DNA from: Candidatus Kapaibacterium sp.
GTDB taxonomy: Bacteria > Bacteroidota > Ignavibacteria > Kapaibacteriales > UBA2268
Direction: 5' to 3'
Length of the DNA: 64,000 bases
Assembly (NCBI GenBank): GCA_023957315.1
Contig: JAMLHE010000010.1
Span: forward strand, 1-64,000
Below are positions 1 to 8,375 of this stretch, one piece after another. Below the pieces are notes generated by a model. It saw nothing but the letters and a program-made list of their open reading frames with translations. It did no database searches and was not told the origin of the DNA. A program made the translations under genes and the position numbers. Numbering within the stretch: position 1 is the first letter of the stretch; every line of letters begins with the position of its first letter.

Positions 1-2
1 CT

Positions 3-206
3 GTAACTAAAGAGCAGAAGTTCAGTTTAATTAATACTGAGCAATTATGCAAATTGTTAGGAGTAAGCAGGATTATAATTTACAACTGGCGTAAAAAAGG
101 CATCCTTCCCTACAAAAAAATCTCCAAAATGGTTTACTTCGACCCCGTGGAAGTTCAACAAGCTCTAAAGAGTTTCAACTTAGGTTCTCTTCACACTTGT
201 ATTTAG
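3..206 (+). CDS. Partial helix-turn-helix (excisionase-like) protein
   Basis: The frame is open from the left window edge and stops at 204-206, so only the C-terminal 67 residues are seen. They contain a MerR/excisionase-type HTH: NTEQLCKLLGVSR followed by IYNWRKKGILPYKKI and a YFDPVEVQQAL helix, the usual pattern of HTH_17 DNA-binding domains in plasmid- and phage-borne excisionases or regulators. A truncated primase-like gene starts 16 bases downstream, an order common in integrative elements of Bacteroidota. It probably binds DNA as an excisionase or replication regulator; the exact target is not visible. The N-terminus lies outside the window. Confidence 0.65.
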   Translation, partial: VTKEQKFSLINTEQLCKLLGVSRIIIYNWRKKGILPYKKISKMVYFDPVEVQQALKSFNLGSLHTCI

Positions 207-222
207 AGGAGTGAGCTAAGAA

Positions 223-396
223 ATGAAGAACGAAAATCAAGGATCCAAATTAGAAAGTGTTTTATCGAAATTTAAAATAACAAAAAGCCTGAATAATAAT
301 CATCAGGCTGTTTGTCCGGCTCATGATGATGGCACAGCGAGTTTGACAGTAACAGAAGAAGTATTCAGTATTCATCTGAGGTTTAGTAGTGATTAA
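223..396 (+). pseudogene. Truncated primase-like (CHC2 zinc-ribbon) gene
   Basis: A 57-residue frame begins with ATG behind GAGGAGTGAG-like sequence just after the HTH gene. It carries LESVLSKFK, then NNNHQAVCPAHDDGTASLTV, which resembles the start of phage/plasmid primases (first half of the CHC2-type zinc ribbon, C-P-A-H-D-D-x-x-x-S-L). Such proteins normally continue for several hundred residues with the second cysteine pair, a Toprim domain and a helicase. Here the frame ends after HLRFSSD, and no continuation is seen in the following 500 bases. It is best read as a decayed piece of a mobile element. Confidence 0.5.
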
Positions 397-505
397 GAAT
401 TTCAAAATATTTTTTTTAAAAAAAGTGTCCGACGAAACAAGGGGTAAAAATTGAAAATCGCCGCATGTCTATTAAATTCTAATGGGTTACTGAGGGGGAG
501 AAGTG

Positions 506-763
506 TTGGAGATGTAAAACCTTCTCCAACAAGCATGGCTAACTATTATAAAATATTGATACTTACAAAACAGGATTTAGGGGAGAAGTGTTGGAGTTCT
601 AAAACCTTATCCAACACATTCCCAACGGTGAATTTTCGCCAAATTTTCGAGATGCGTACATCTCCAATACATTCCCCCTACATTTCCACTACATCTCCCC
701 TACATTTCCCCCATTGTAATTCTTTAGAAAATAAAAGAGATACAGGGATTTGTTGGAAAAGTA
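506..763. repeat. Cluster of 11-bp motif TTGGARATGTA, incl. 5 tandem units
   Basis: The stretch 397-947 holds no convincing gene, but it has strong repeat structure. Five units of exactly 11 bp lie head to tail at 657-711 (each starting TACAT and ending in a C-rich half; minus-strand consensus KKGGARATGTA). Forward copies occur at 506-516 (exact TTGGAGATGTA), 591-601 and 753-763; reverse copies at 519-529 and 604-614. The pairs 506/519 and 591/604 form two similar small inverted repeats inside a longer direct repeat (GGGGAGAAGTGTTGGAG...TAAAACCTT). Such spacing is typical of iterons or of arm-type binding sites for a recombinase; which applies is not decided by the sequence. Confidence 0.7.
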
Positions 764-947
764 CGAGTTTGTAACACAAAAAAATTCGTATAAGAAGAAC
801 ATATTAAGTCCAAAGCTCATCTTAGACTGATTGGTACAGCCTTTTCGATTTATCATACAAGAAACAACAAAATACGATTTGTCATAGTGAATACGACAAA
901 CCGTATTGATTTCAATATTGTCCAGCATGTCTGTACAGTTTCGGGAT

Positions 948-1256
948 TCAATTTAAAAAAATATTCCCTGTTGGGCGGAATACCACCGCAGGCTTAGGTT
1001 TAGGTTTACGAGTACTTATTTTGGCATGAAATAATTTTTCGGGAATTCCATCTAACACCTTTCTCAAGTTGTCTTCTTTAGACAAATCAAGTCCTATTAG
1101 CGATGATAAAATCCTCACGAAAAAATGAGGCGCTTTACTACCTCTTTCCATTTCTTTGACTGCACTGTCTGACATGTACATCCCAGTTTTTTCCGAAATA
1201 GTTCGCTGAGAATATTTGTTAAAACGTCTAATTGCCCTAAATTCACTTCCTGTCAT
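948..1256 (-). CDS. XRE-family HTH transcriptional regulator
   Basis: About 102 residues when started at MTGSEFRAIRR. The open frame extends upstream to 1382, but that extension looks untranslated; the internal ATG at 1271 is an alternative start. The N-terminal half has an XRE-like HTH (FRAIRRFNKYSQRTISEKTGM, then SDSAVKEMERGSKAP), with the recognition helix near residues 30-42. The tail is basic, with KPKPKP. It sits between element remnants and ssrA and could regulate the former element. No operator was identified. Function beyond DNA binding is unknown. Confidence 0.5.
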   Translation of the reverse strand: MTGSEFRAIRRFNKYSQRTISEKTGMYMSDSAVKEMERGSKAPHFFVRILSSLIGLDLSKEDNLRKVLDGIPEKLFHAKISTRKPKPKPAVVFRPTGNIFLN

Positions 1257-1538
1257 AATAACACCATTCATAAATGTATAAAATTTGAGGTTCCTATTGC
1301 CATTATCCTGAATTGTGGTTGCTGCACTCAATATTATACGACAAAAAATGAAATCTATTGCAGTTGTGATTTCAACTTCCAACCTCCACCCACACTTTTA
1401 GCCATAGTTAAAAATATCAGGCTATATCTAACTATGGCTCGATTTGTAAAAATGCGTTGTAGGGCATTTATGGCGGTCTGTAGTAAAATACCCTACTATA
1501 GCACTATTAATCCGGCATTTTGTATTTTTGCGTAACAT

Positions 1539-1681
1539 TGTGATTGTTCTGTGATTGTTCTTTGATAGGAAAGTTATTGTTGGTGATAAAATAGTTCCAA
1601 CTTCATTTGAAGTTTTCCTCGGAATCAAACTCAAAATACTTAGCTTTTGGGAAATTCTGTTGGAAATGTGTTGGAAACAAA
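1539..1681. repeat. Further 11-bp direct repeats next to ssrA
   Basis: Region 1257-1732 has no convincing gene. TGTGATTGTTC is repeated perfectly in tandem at 1539-1549 and 1550-1560. Two more members of the TTGGARATGTA family lie at 1660-1670 (TTGGAAATGTG) and 1671-1681 (TTGGAAACAAA), again with an 11-bp period. They abut the terminator of the tmRNA gene, and so flank the element on its ssrA side, opposite the cluster at 506-763. Confidence 0.6.
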
Positions 1682-1718
1682 AAACAAGCCCTCGTAACTT
1701 CTTATATTACAAGGGCTT
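1672..1718 (-). terminator. Rho-independent terminator of ssrA
   Basis: A 12-bp stem (1686-1697 with 1707-1718, one wobble/mismatch) is followed on the minus strand by TTGTTTTTTGTTT. It lies 15 bases downstream of the tmRNA 3' end. Confidence 0.85.
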
Positions 1719-1732
1719 AGCAAATCGTTTTG

Positions 1733-2092
1733 TGGAGATGGCGGGAGTCGAACCCGCGTCCGAAGAGTTTCAATCTGAGCCTCTACATGTTTATTCCGCT
1801 TTCTAATTTTCTTTCTTCGGGTGACCAACGGACGGGTCTCCGAAAACCTATCATTCTATTATTTCGCATGGGTACCGAATGAGAGCACACACACTATCCT
1901 GTTTGTTTGCGTCACCCTCGTAAGAACTAACAGGCAAGTCCTTAAAAGAATGTGGCTACGTTTTAATTAAGCAGCCAGAGCATAGTTATTGTCAGCATTT
2001 ATAGCTGTGTCAGTTGAATTTACGTGCGCCACCGACTAAGCACGACATGCCACATCAAACGTCCATCACCCCGTCGAATCCGTTACATCCCC
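1733..2092 (-). ncRNA. ssrA: Transfer-messenger RNA (tmRNA)
   Basis: tmRNA rescues stalled ribosomes by trans-translation together with SmpB. On the minus strand the 5' end GGGGATGTAACGGATTCGAC and the 3' T-arm with GGGTTCGACTCCCGCC and CATCTCC are the family hallmarks; the two ends pair as a 7-bp acceptor stem. Discriminator A is at 1733, and CCA is not encoded. The tag frame ends ...NNYALAA followed by UAA at 1967-1969. The in-frame stretch can be read upstream at least to GCT ATA AAT GCT GAC, giving AINADNNYALAA, but the true resume codon cannot be fixed by eye. The 3' end is a common integration site, which fits the element debris at 1-1681. Confidence 0.97.
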
Positions 2093-2239
2093 GGGTATTT
2101 TTAGTGACGAATTAAGTTCCGATTGTTGTATTGTACTCAATTATTGTTCAATTTTGACTCTTAGATACGATTTTTCTTGCTTATGACAATTTTTAGTGTT
2201 ACTTTTGAATCAGATTATTATATCTGTTTTGAGAATGAT

Positions 2240-3775
2240 ATGAAAAGATTATATAGAATATCGAAGTTTTTACATAAATATTCCAGCTTGGCGCTGATTG
2301 TGTTCCTTATTTGGATGAGCATCTCAGGAATTTTGATGAATCATCCCGAGCTTATAAGCGGACTATCTATTCCTTATAAGTATTTGCCAGATAATTATAG
2401 TGCCCACAATTGGGCAAGAAGCACTTTGAACAATGTTCAATTCTCAAATGACGACCAAAAGCTCGCTTATATCGGTGGTTTTGAGGGAGTTTGGAAAACT
2501 ACGGATGCCGGATTGAATTTTTCGAGCCTCAATGTAGAAGGTTTACCGGATTCGAGATATTACAGACGCGTCAAATCCATGATGCTCACAAACTTTGACG
2601 GGAATGAGTTGCTTTTGGCGGGTACATATGGCGGATTGTACTTTTACGAAAAGAGCATTAATAAATGGACAAATATCGAACTTGGCGGCAGCAATCCGAG
2701 AATTGCAAAAATACTTAGTTATAAGGATAGCATTGCGGTTTTTAGCGAATCGAATGCCTTCGTTAGCCATGCGTCATTGCCTTTGAATTTTCAGCAGAGC
2801 GATTTGATAAGGTTTGATGATGACAATAAACTGACAATGGTCGAATTCATGTTCAGCCTCCATACGGGCGAGCTTTGGGGATTACCGGGCAAGCTGCTGT
2901 TCGATGTTGCAGGCTTGATATTATTATTCCTCGCGATAAGTGGATTTTTCTTATGGATTACTCCCAAAAAGAGCGTATTTAAGCTCAAAATGCTTGAAAA
3001 ATATCGTAAATCTCGATGGACGCTGTATAAATTTTTCACAAAGTATCATCTGAAACTTGGCATTTATTCAGCGCTAATTCTCTTCATTTTCGGTTTGACA
3101 GGCTTTTTTATGCGTCCTCCGATGATTGCGATGATTTTTGGGAGTGATATTGATAAATCTTGGATAATCGGGATGGATAAATCTAATCCCTGGAATCATA
3201 GAATTCGCAACGCAATGTACGATGAGAAGCGAGATAAATTCATTATTGACACGAAAGACGGCTATTGGGTTTCTGACAGAGGCTTACGGGGATTTTACAC
3301 AAAGCAAGCACCTCCGGCGCCAATATTTGCGATGGGTGCTACTGTTTTTGAAACAGATTATGCCGGAAATCATTTGCTTGGTTCATTTGCAGGACTTTTC
3401 AAAGTTAATTACGAAGGTAAAATCGTTGATGTATCAACAGGAAAGCCGCCTTATAACGTAACTGCGCTCCGACCGGGTACTAATCTTGTTACCGGATATT
3501 TCAAAACTCCTGAAGGTGAAGAATATATTGCAACGCATTTTGCCGGATTGATTCCTGCTAACAAAAAGGCTGCTGAGAGCGATAAATTTCTAATGCCGGA
3601 GCATATTTTGAATACGGCTGAACTACCATTTTGGAATTTTTTGTTTGAATTGCATAATGGCAGAATTTTCCAAGCAATTCTGGGTCCATATCATATGCTG
3701 TTGATACCTTTAGCGTCGTTAGTCTTTATGATATTAATAATTACGGGAGTATTTGATTGGTTTTATCGCCGTTAA
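2240..3775 (+). CDS. PepSY-associated membrane protein with BNR-like periplasmic domain
   Basis: 511 residues starting at MKRLYRISKFLHKYSS; an upstream in-frame start at 2177 would add an unlikely hydrophilic 21-residue leader. Four transmembrane segments are visible: about 15-35, 215-240, 275-297 and 483-508. The first (LIVFLIWMSISGILMNHPE) and the later FHxK/YHLKLG-type helices resemble PepSY_TM proteins, a family often linked to iron uptake or ferric-siderophore reduction. The loop after helix 1 carries YIGGFEGVWKTTDAGLNF (77-94), an Asp-box/BNR repeat signature, and a second similar stretch (LLLAGTYGGLYFYE), so a beta-propeller-like domain is likely. A third set (HLLGSFAGLFKV) lies in the second loop. 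Convergent with the next gene, with 8 bases between them. Confidence 0.7.
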   Translation: MKRLYRISKFLHKYSSLALIVFLIWMSISGILMNHPELISGLSIPYKYLPDNYSAHNWARSTLNNVQFSNDDQKLAYIGGFEGVWKTTDAGLNFSSLNVEGLPDSRYYRRVKSMMLTNFDGNELLLAGTYGGLYFYEKSINKWTNIELGGSNPRIAKILSYKDSIAVFSESNAFVSHASLPLNFQQSDLIRFDDDNKLTMVEFMFSLHTGELWGLPGKLLFDVAGLILLFLAISGFFLWITPKKSVFKLKMLEKYRKSRWTLYKFFTKYHLKLGIYSALILFIFGLTGFFMRPPMIAMIFGSDIDKSWIIGMDKSNPWNHRIRNAMYDEKRDKFIIDTKDGYWVSDRGLRGFYTKQAPPAPIFAMGATVFETDYAGNHLLGSFAGLFKVNYEGKIVDVSTGKPPYNVTALRPGTNLVTGYFKTPEGEEYIATHFAGLIPANKKAAESDKFLMPEHILNTAELPFWNFLFELHNGRIFQAILGPYHMLLIPLASLVFMILIITGVFDWFYRR

Positions 3776-3783
3776 GTAAATAA

Positions 3784-5331
3784 TTAATTTCTTTTGAAAA
3801 TTACAAAATAGTCGTCTTGATATATCATGTGAAAATCATTGTGCAAAATATTCGATATTTGAGTATTCATATTAATTTTGTCGATAGTAGGCTCAATATA
3901 TCCACTTACAATTGGGTGCGAATCATCAGTTTGAATGATTAAAAAGTCTGAATTATCAATTTCGATAATGTATTCCTTGAGCCACTTATCACTTACACCG
4001 GATAATGGAAATAATGGCAATGGGAATTTTGAAATATCTTTGTTGTCTAAATAATAATTCAATGTCTGACTTCCCAAACTCATAACCATGATTTTATCAT
4101 TCTCATTATAATATTCAGAATTCTTAACATATTGGGCAATATTCTTCATTTCTTTATGAAGTACTGAATGAGTTTCCGGTTTATTATAATGTTCGAGATA
4201 TTTATCTTTATTCAAGTAGTAATGCGGTATTGGAGTCAGTACAGTCATATAACGCGGAAGAGGCGAAAAAAAGATGACAAAAGGAATTATAATAAGTATT
4301 ACTATGATTTTGGGGATAGTGATATTATTAAATTTATATTTTAATATTTTTATTAATTCATTTGTTCCGATAGAAAAAATGAATGATAAGGGGATGAATA
4401 TTCTGGTGAAGTGATAAGGAGCAAATTTTTTCTCGATAAAAACAGTTAATAATAGGAATAGAGCTATTGATAATAAAAGAAAGATTATCTGTTTTTGATC
4501 TTTATAGTTATTACTTTTGCTGAATATGTTAAATAGACCTATAATGATAACTGATACAAACAGCATAGATAAATGATTCCCGAAAAAATAAGTTACTTTC
4601 TCGTGTGCAAACTTGAATAATGCAAAATTTACTTCAGGTAGCTGTGCGTATAAATAAGTAAAATTCTGAACTTCCCAAAATCCTGTCCTGACTTCAGAAT
4701 CCAATAATAAAACAAAAGTCAGCCCGAATCCGATAACAACACCTAAAAGAATGATTAATTGCTCACGAATGAAAATTTTTGCTTGCTTTTTGGCAAATAA
4801 ATCTGCAAGAAACATTGCAGGATAAATTGCAATAAACGTATATTTCAATCCTCCCGATAGTCCAATAAATAGACCTTGGAGGAAAAGATTAAGATTGCTT
4901 TGATTTTTAATTCGCAAATATATAATTGGTAATATGAAAAGTGGCAAAAATGATTCAGTTTGAAATGTGTTTGAATGGGTCAGTGCACCATATGAAAGAG
5001 CGTAAAAAAATGTGCCATAAAAAGCTAAATTAGCCGAATCAAATACTTTTCGCATTAAGTAATATAATGATACAATTATTCCGGATTGGATAAAAAATTC
5101 TGCCAAACGTATGTTAATATCGGAATTACCAAAAATCGAATAAATAACAGAAAATATCATAAATAGGAAGGGCGGCTTCAAGTCCACAAAATCTTTAAAT
5201 ATTTTGCCACCTTCGGCAATTACTTGACCACCGGTGACATAAATCCACAAATCACCCGAATATGGAAAATAAATAACAGGGATAATAATTATAATACAAA
5301 TTACAATATGCCAAATTGATTTCATTTTCAA
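3784..5331 (-). CDS. GT39/ArnT-like membrane glycosyltransferase
   Basis: 515 residues, mostly hydrophobic, with about ten transmembrane segments starting at residue 5. The N-terminal loop contains GDLWIYVTGGQVIAEGG and FKDFVDLKPP, matching the first periplasmic loop of dolichol-/polyprenol-phosphate-sugar glycosyltransferases (PMT/ArnT, GT39 or GT83), in which acidic residues of this loop are catalytic. The hydrophilic C-terminal 120 residues would be periplasmic. Its start overlaps the stop of the upstream GlmU-like gene by 4 bases (ATGA), so the two are translationally coupled. It may transfer a lipid-linked sugar to an envelope acceptor; substrate unknown. Confidence 0.6.
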   Translation of the reverse strand: MKMKSIWHIVICIIIIIPVIYFPYSGDLWIYVTGGQVIAEGGKIFKDFVDLKPPFLFMIFSVIYSIFGNSDINIRLAEFFIQSGIIVSLYYLMRKVFDSANLAFYGTFFYALSYGALTHSNTFQTESFLPLFILPIIYLRIKNQSNLNLFLQGLFIGLSGGLKYTFIAIYPAMFLADLFAKKQAKIFIREQLIILLGVVIGFGLTFVLLLDSEVRTGFWEVQNFTYLYAQLPEVNFALFKFAHEKVTYFFGNHLSMLFVSVIIIGLFNIFSKSNNYKDQKQIIFLLLSIALFLLLTVFIEKKFAPYHFTRIFIPLSFIFSIGTNELIKILKYKFNNITIPKIIVILIIIPFVIFFSPLPRYMTVLTPIPHYYLNKDKYLEHYNKPETHSVLHKEMKNIAQYVKNSEYYNENDKIMVMSLGSQTLNYYLDNKDISKFPLPLFPLSGVSDKWLKEYIIEIDNSDFLIIQTDDSHPIVSGYIEPTIDKINMNTQISNILHNDFHMIYQDDYFVIFKRN

Positions 5332-6587
5332 ATTTGGCTCTCTCTTACTTTATCATATTCGATTTGCATAAGTTCAATTTCTTCGTCAGTTATTGATTTA
5401 TTTCTTCTTGCCATTACAATTTTGGCAGTTTCGATTGCTTTGTCGAATTTGTAAACAGGCGATGTTGATTTGCCACCCCATGAATATGATTTGATATAAT
5501 TTGGCAAAAACCATTCTTTTACCAGTATCCCACAAATACCTGCGGTAGTTCCTGTAGTGAACATGGAATTTATACCGCTTTTGGTATGGTCACCACACAT
5601 AAGACCCACAAAAATTTTGCCGGTATTGATTGATTTATGTGGTAATTCCATTGTAATTTCGGAATATGTATTTTTCAAATCGGAAGTGTTCGTATCAGCA
5701 CCCAGATTAACCCATTCGCAGATATAGGAATGACCGAGATATCCATCATGTTGTTTGTTCGAATAGCTTTGAATTATACTATTTTCGATTTCGCCACCTA
5801 ATTTGCAATGTGGACCGAAAATATTATTACCGTATATTTTTGCACCGATTTTAATTATAGTATTATCGCCTATTGATGTCGGGCCGATAATTGTAGAATT
5901 GGGCATAATTCGCACTCCGTCACCAAGAATGATGGGACCATCGGTAGCATCGAGCAGAACATTGGGCGAAATGCTAATATTTTTGCCGACAAGTACATTA
6001 TCAGGATTATGTGCATGAATCCCGTGGAATTGGGGCAAATACAATCTGTGGTAATTTTTGGTGACAATTTTTGCGTCTTTTGCAATATTCTCCGCTACCG
6101 TATCAAGCGTTTCCCAGAGATAATTGTATTGGATAATGCCCGGAAATTCAATTTCATCATATACTTTAAAAACATCGTCATCAAGATTTATATTTTGAGA
6201 ATTTAACGAAGATTTAAAATCATAATTTTCCGGTATAAAACATCCAAATCTTTTGCCGTTAGAAGTCAAAATAATCGGTTTATCGCCAATTGAATTCAAT
6301 TTTGATTCTAAAAGCTCGGGGAAATCATAATTGATATATGCATTTCCATCAATCAGCAGTGCATTTCCATCAATAATAGTATTTTTTAAGCCTTCGCGAG
6401 CAATAAAAGAGTCAATATGCAATGCTCTGCCTATAAATCCTAAGTTGACCTTTGGGAATAAATGTTGGACTCGGTCGCAATTTCTGAACACACCTGTCCG
6501 TAATTCCCAACTGCAATGCATAATTGAAAATGGATACAAATCACTTGTATTATTATTTTCGAACAATATGATGTTATTTATATCCAT
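5328..6587 (-). CDS. GlmU-family sugar nucleotidyltransferase / hexapeptide protein
   Basis: 419 residues. The N-terminal part (about 1-170: NIILFENNN, PFSIMHCSWELRTGVF) matches the nucleotidyltransferase-like domain of a Bacteroidota GlmU-like family. From about residue 190 on there are hexapeptide repeats of a left-handed beta-helix (VLVGKNISISPNVLLDA, GDGVRIMPNSTIIGP, SIGDNTIIKIGAKIYG). The typical GlmU N-terminal GxGTRM loop is not evident, so the activity could differ from UDP-GlcNAc pyrophosphorylase. The gene lies 7 bases after the pyrG C-terminal part, and CTP synthase is a plausible partner in nucleotide-sugar supply, although pyrG is a housekeeping gene anyway. Confidence 0.65.
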   Translation of the reverse strand: MDINNIILFENNNTSDLYPFSIMHCSWELRTGVFRNCDRVQHLFPKVNLGFIGRALHIDSFIAREGLKNTIIDGNALLIDGNAYINYDFPELLESKLNSIGDKPIILTSNGKRFGCFIPENYDFKSSLNSQNINLDDDVFKVYDEIEFPGIIQYNYLWETLDTVAENIAKDAKIVTKNYHRLYLPQFHGIHAHNPDNVLVGKNISISPNVLLDATDGPIILGDGVRIMPNSTIIGPTSIGDNTIIKIGAKIYGNNIFGPHCKLGGEIENSIIQSYSNKQHDGYLGHSYICEWVNLGADTNTSDLKNTYSEITMELPHKSINTGKIFVGLMCGDHTKSGINSMFTTGTTAGICGILVKEWFLPNYIKSYSWGGKSTSPVYKFDKAIETAKIVMARRNKSITDEEIELMQIEYDKVRESQI

Positions 6588-6594
6588 GCGGTGA

Positions 6595-6978
6595 TTAATC
6601 CTCAGCCTTTTTGGTTCGATTTGTCTTATTGTTAGATTGCAAAGCCGCTTTAATAAAGCTGATAAAAAGCGGATGTCCCGTAACGGCGCGAGATTTCAGT
6701 TCGGGATGGAACTGAACTCCGACAAACCAAAGATGATTTTTCAATTCTACAATCTCTACTAAATGCCCATCCGGTGAATGACCGCTCATAATCATACCAT
6801 TTGCAAGCAAATCGTCTTTAAAAGTATTGTTTAGCTCATATCTATGTCTGTGACGCTCGGAAATATCATAACTCTTATAGGCTTGGAATGCTTTGGTACC
6901 GGCTTCGATAGTGCAAGGATATGCACCCAGACGCATTGTTCCACCCTTATTCGTAATTTTTTTCTGCTCTTCCATCAT
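6595..6978 (-). CDS. pyrG: CTP synthase, C-terminal part (separated by frameshift)
   Basis: 127 residues in a different frame from the pyrG N-terminal piece upstream. It holds the end of the glutaminase domain: [31 protein letters not shown] and [11 protein letters not shown], whose His and Glu complete the Cys-His-Glu triad. Reading this frame further upstream gives [11 protein letters not shown], the family-conserved link, as far as the A5 run at 6999-7003. The piece therefore belongs to pyrG and is not an independent gene. ATG codons at 6976-6978 and 6973-6975 are available, but no good ribosome-binding site was seen for separate translation. Confidence 0.9.
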   Translation of the reverse strand: MMEEQKKITNKGGTMRLGAYPCTIEAGTKAFQAYKSYDISERHRHRYELNNTFKDDLLANGMIMSGHSPDGHLVEIVELKNHLWFVGVQFHPELKSRAVTGHPLFISFIKAALQSNNKTNRTKKAED

Positions 6979-6983
6979 ATCGA

Positions 6984-8240
6984 TTACATTATGCTCGGTT
7001 TTTCGAATTCACCGGAATTTGCATCAGGCATATCGCAAACATTGCGAGCAAATTCGATAACTGCACATTGCATACCAAGGCAAATACCGAAAAATGGGAT
7101 ATTGTTTTCACGAACGTATTTAATAGCAGTGATTTTCCCTTCGATTCCTCTGTGACCGAATCCGGGACCAACCAATATGCCGTTCACGTTACCTAAAAGT
7201 TCGTCAACCGTTGCTTCGGTTATGCTTTCGGCGTTTATCAATTCTACATTTACACGCGTGTTATTTATCGAGCCCGCATGAATGAATGCTTCGAGAATGC
7301 TTTTATATGAATCTCTATATTTGGTATATTTGCCCACTAATGCAATAGTCACTTCGTGTTTGGGGCTTTTGATACGATTGACGAATTTTGTCCAAGTATC
7401 GAATTCCAATTTGCTTTCCGGAAGATTTAGTTTTTTAAGGACAATTTCTTCCAAACCTCTTTTGGCAAACATAATCGGAACTTCGTAAATAGTAGTATCA
7501 ACGTCAACAACTTCGACTACGGAATTTTCCTCTACGCTGCAAAAGAGAGCAATTTTTTGACGTACATCCTTAGAAAGCTTAGATTCGGAGCGGCATAACA
7601 AAATATCGGGTCTGATACCGAATTCCATAAGCGTTTTGACAGAGTGCTGCGTCGGTTTGGTCTTAACCTCTCCTGCAGACTTTATGTATGGCACATAGGT
7701 CAGATGCAAATTAATCGTTCTGCTCCAACCTAACTCAAGGTTGATTTGTCTTTGGGCTTCCAAAAATGGCAATGATTCAATATCGCCTACAGTTCCGCCA
7801 ATTTCGATAAGCACAAAATCGTACTCTCCTTCGAAACTGAAAATGCGTTTTTTAATTTCATCGGTAATATGCGGAATCACTTGAACCGTTTTGCCGAGAT
7901 ATTGTCCTTTGCGCTCTTTCGTGATAACTTCGAAATAAACCTGACCTGTAGTATGGTTATTTTTCTTGTTCAATGAATAGCCCAAGAATCTTTCGTAGTG
8001 CCCCAAATCCAAGTCAGTTTCGGCTCCGTCGTCAGTAACGAATACTTCACCGTGTTGAAAAGGGTTCATTGTTCCCGGGTCAACATTTATGTAGGGGTCG
8101 AGCTTCATCATCGTTACGCTGAAACCGCGTTGTTGCAAAAGCAATCCAAGTGACGCTGATGCAATGCCTTTCCCCAAAGAAGAAAGCACTCCGCCTGTTA
8201 TAAATACATACTTAGTCGTAAATTTTTCATTTTTTGACAT
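6984..8240 (-). CDS. pyrG: CTP synthase, synthetase domain and most of glutaminase domain
   Basis: CTP synthase aminates UTP to CTP with glutamine and ATP. The 418 residues contain the amidoligase domain ([52 protein letters not shown]) and the glutaminase domain start with the catalytic Cys in [10 protein letters not shown]. The frame then reads GEFEKPSIM and stops. Adding one A to the A5 run at 6999-7003 restores [16 protein letters not shown] and joins it to 6595-6978, giving about 548 residues, the normal family length. pyrG is normally essential, so a sequencing or assembly error in the homopolymer is the first explanation; transcriptional slippage or a real mutation are alternatives. 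Confidence 0.95.
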   Translation of the reverse strand: MSKNEKFTTKYVFITGGVLSSLGKGIASASLGLLLQQRGFSVTMMKLDPYINVDPGTMNPFQHGEVFVTDDGAETDLDLGHYERFLGYSLNKKNNHTTGQVYFEVITKERKGQYLGKTVQVIPHITDEIKKRIFSFEGEYDFVLIEIGGTVGDIESLPFLEAQRQINLELGWSRTINLHLTYVPYIKSAGEVKTKPTQHSVKTLMEFGIRPDILLCRSESKLSKDVRQKIALFCSVEENSVVEVVDVDTTIYEVPIMFAKRGLEEIVLKKLNLPESKLEFDTWTKFVNRIKSPKHEVTIALVGKYTKYRDSYKSILEAFIHAGSINNTRVNVELINAESITEATVDELLGNVNGILVGPGFGHRGIEGKITAIKYVRENNIPFFGICLGMQCAVIEFARNVCDMPDANSGEFEKPSIM

Positions 8241-8375
8241 TATTATATTTCATTTGTTACAAAAATCTCTTACAAATTAACAAAATTACAAAGGATTATA
8301 AGTAAAAAAAAAGTCAGTTTTGAAAAATTTCTTATATTTAAATTTGAAACTTTCTCTAAATTTAAACTTTATACA

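Noticed and set aside
506-711. Possible CRISPR array
   Set aside because: Units are 11 bp and directly adjacent or irregularly placed, with no 25-40 bp repeats, no unique spacers of constant length and no cas genes.
451-774. 107-codon open frame over the 11-bp repeat cluster
   Set aside because: The frame runs through tandem repeats and hairpins, has no recognisable domain or signal, and lacks a ribosome-binding site; the repeat structure explains the open frame better.
689-928. 79-codon minus-strand frame
   Set aside because: Low-complexity Phe/Tyr-rich translation, no start signals, overlaps the repeat array; likely chance.
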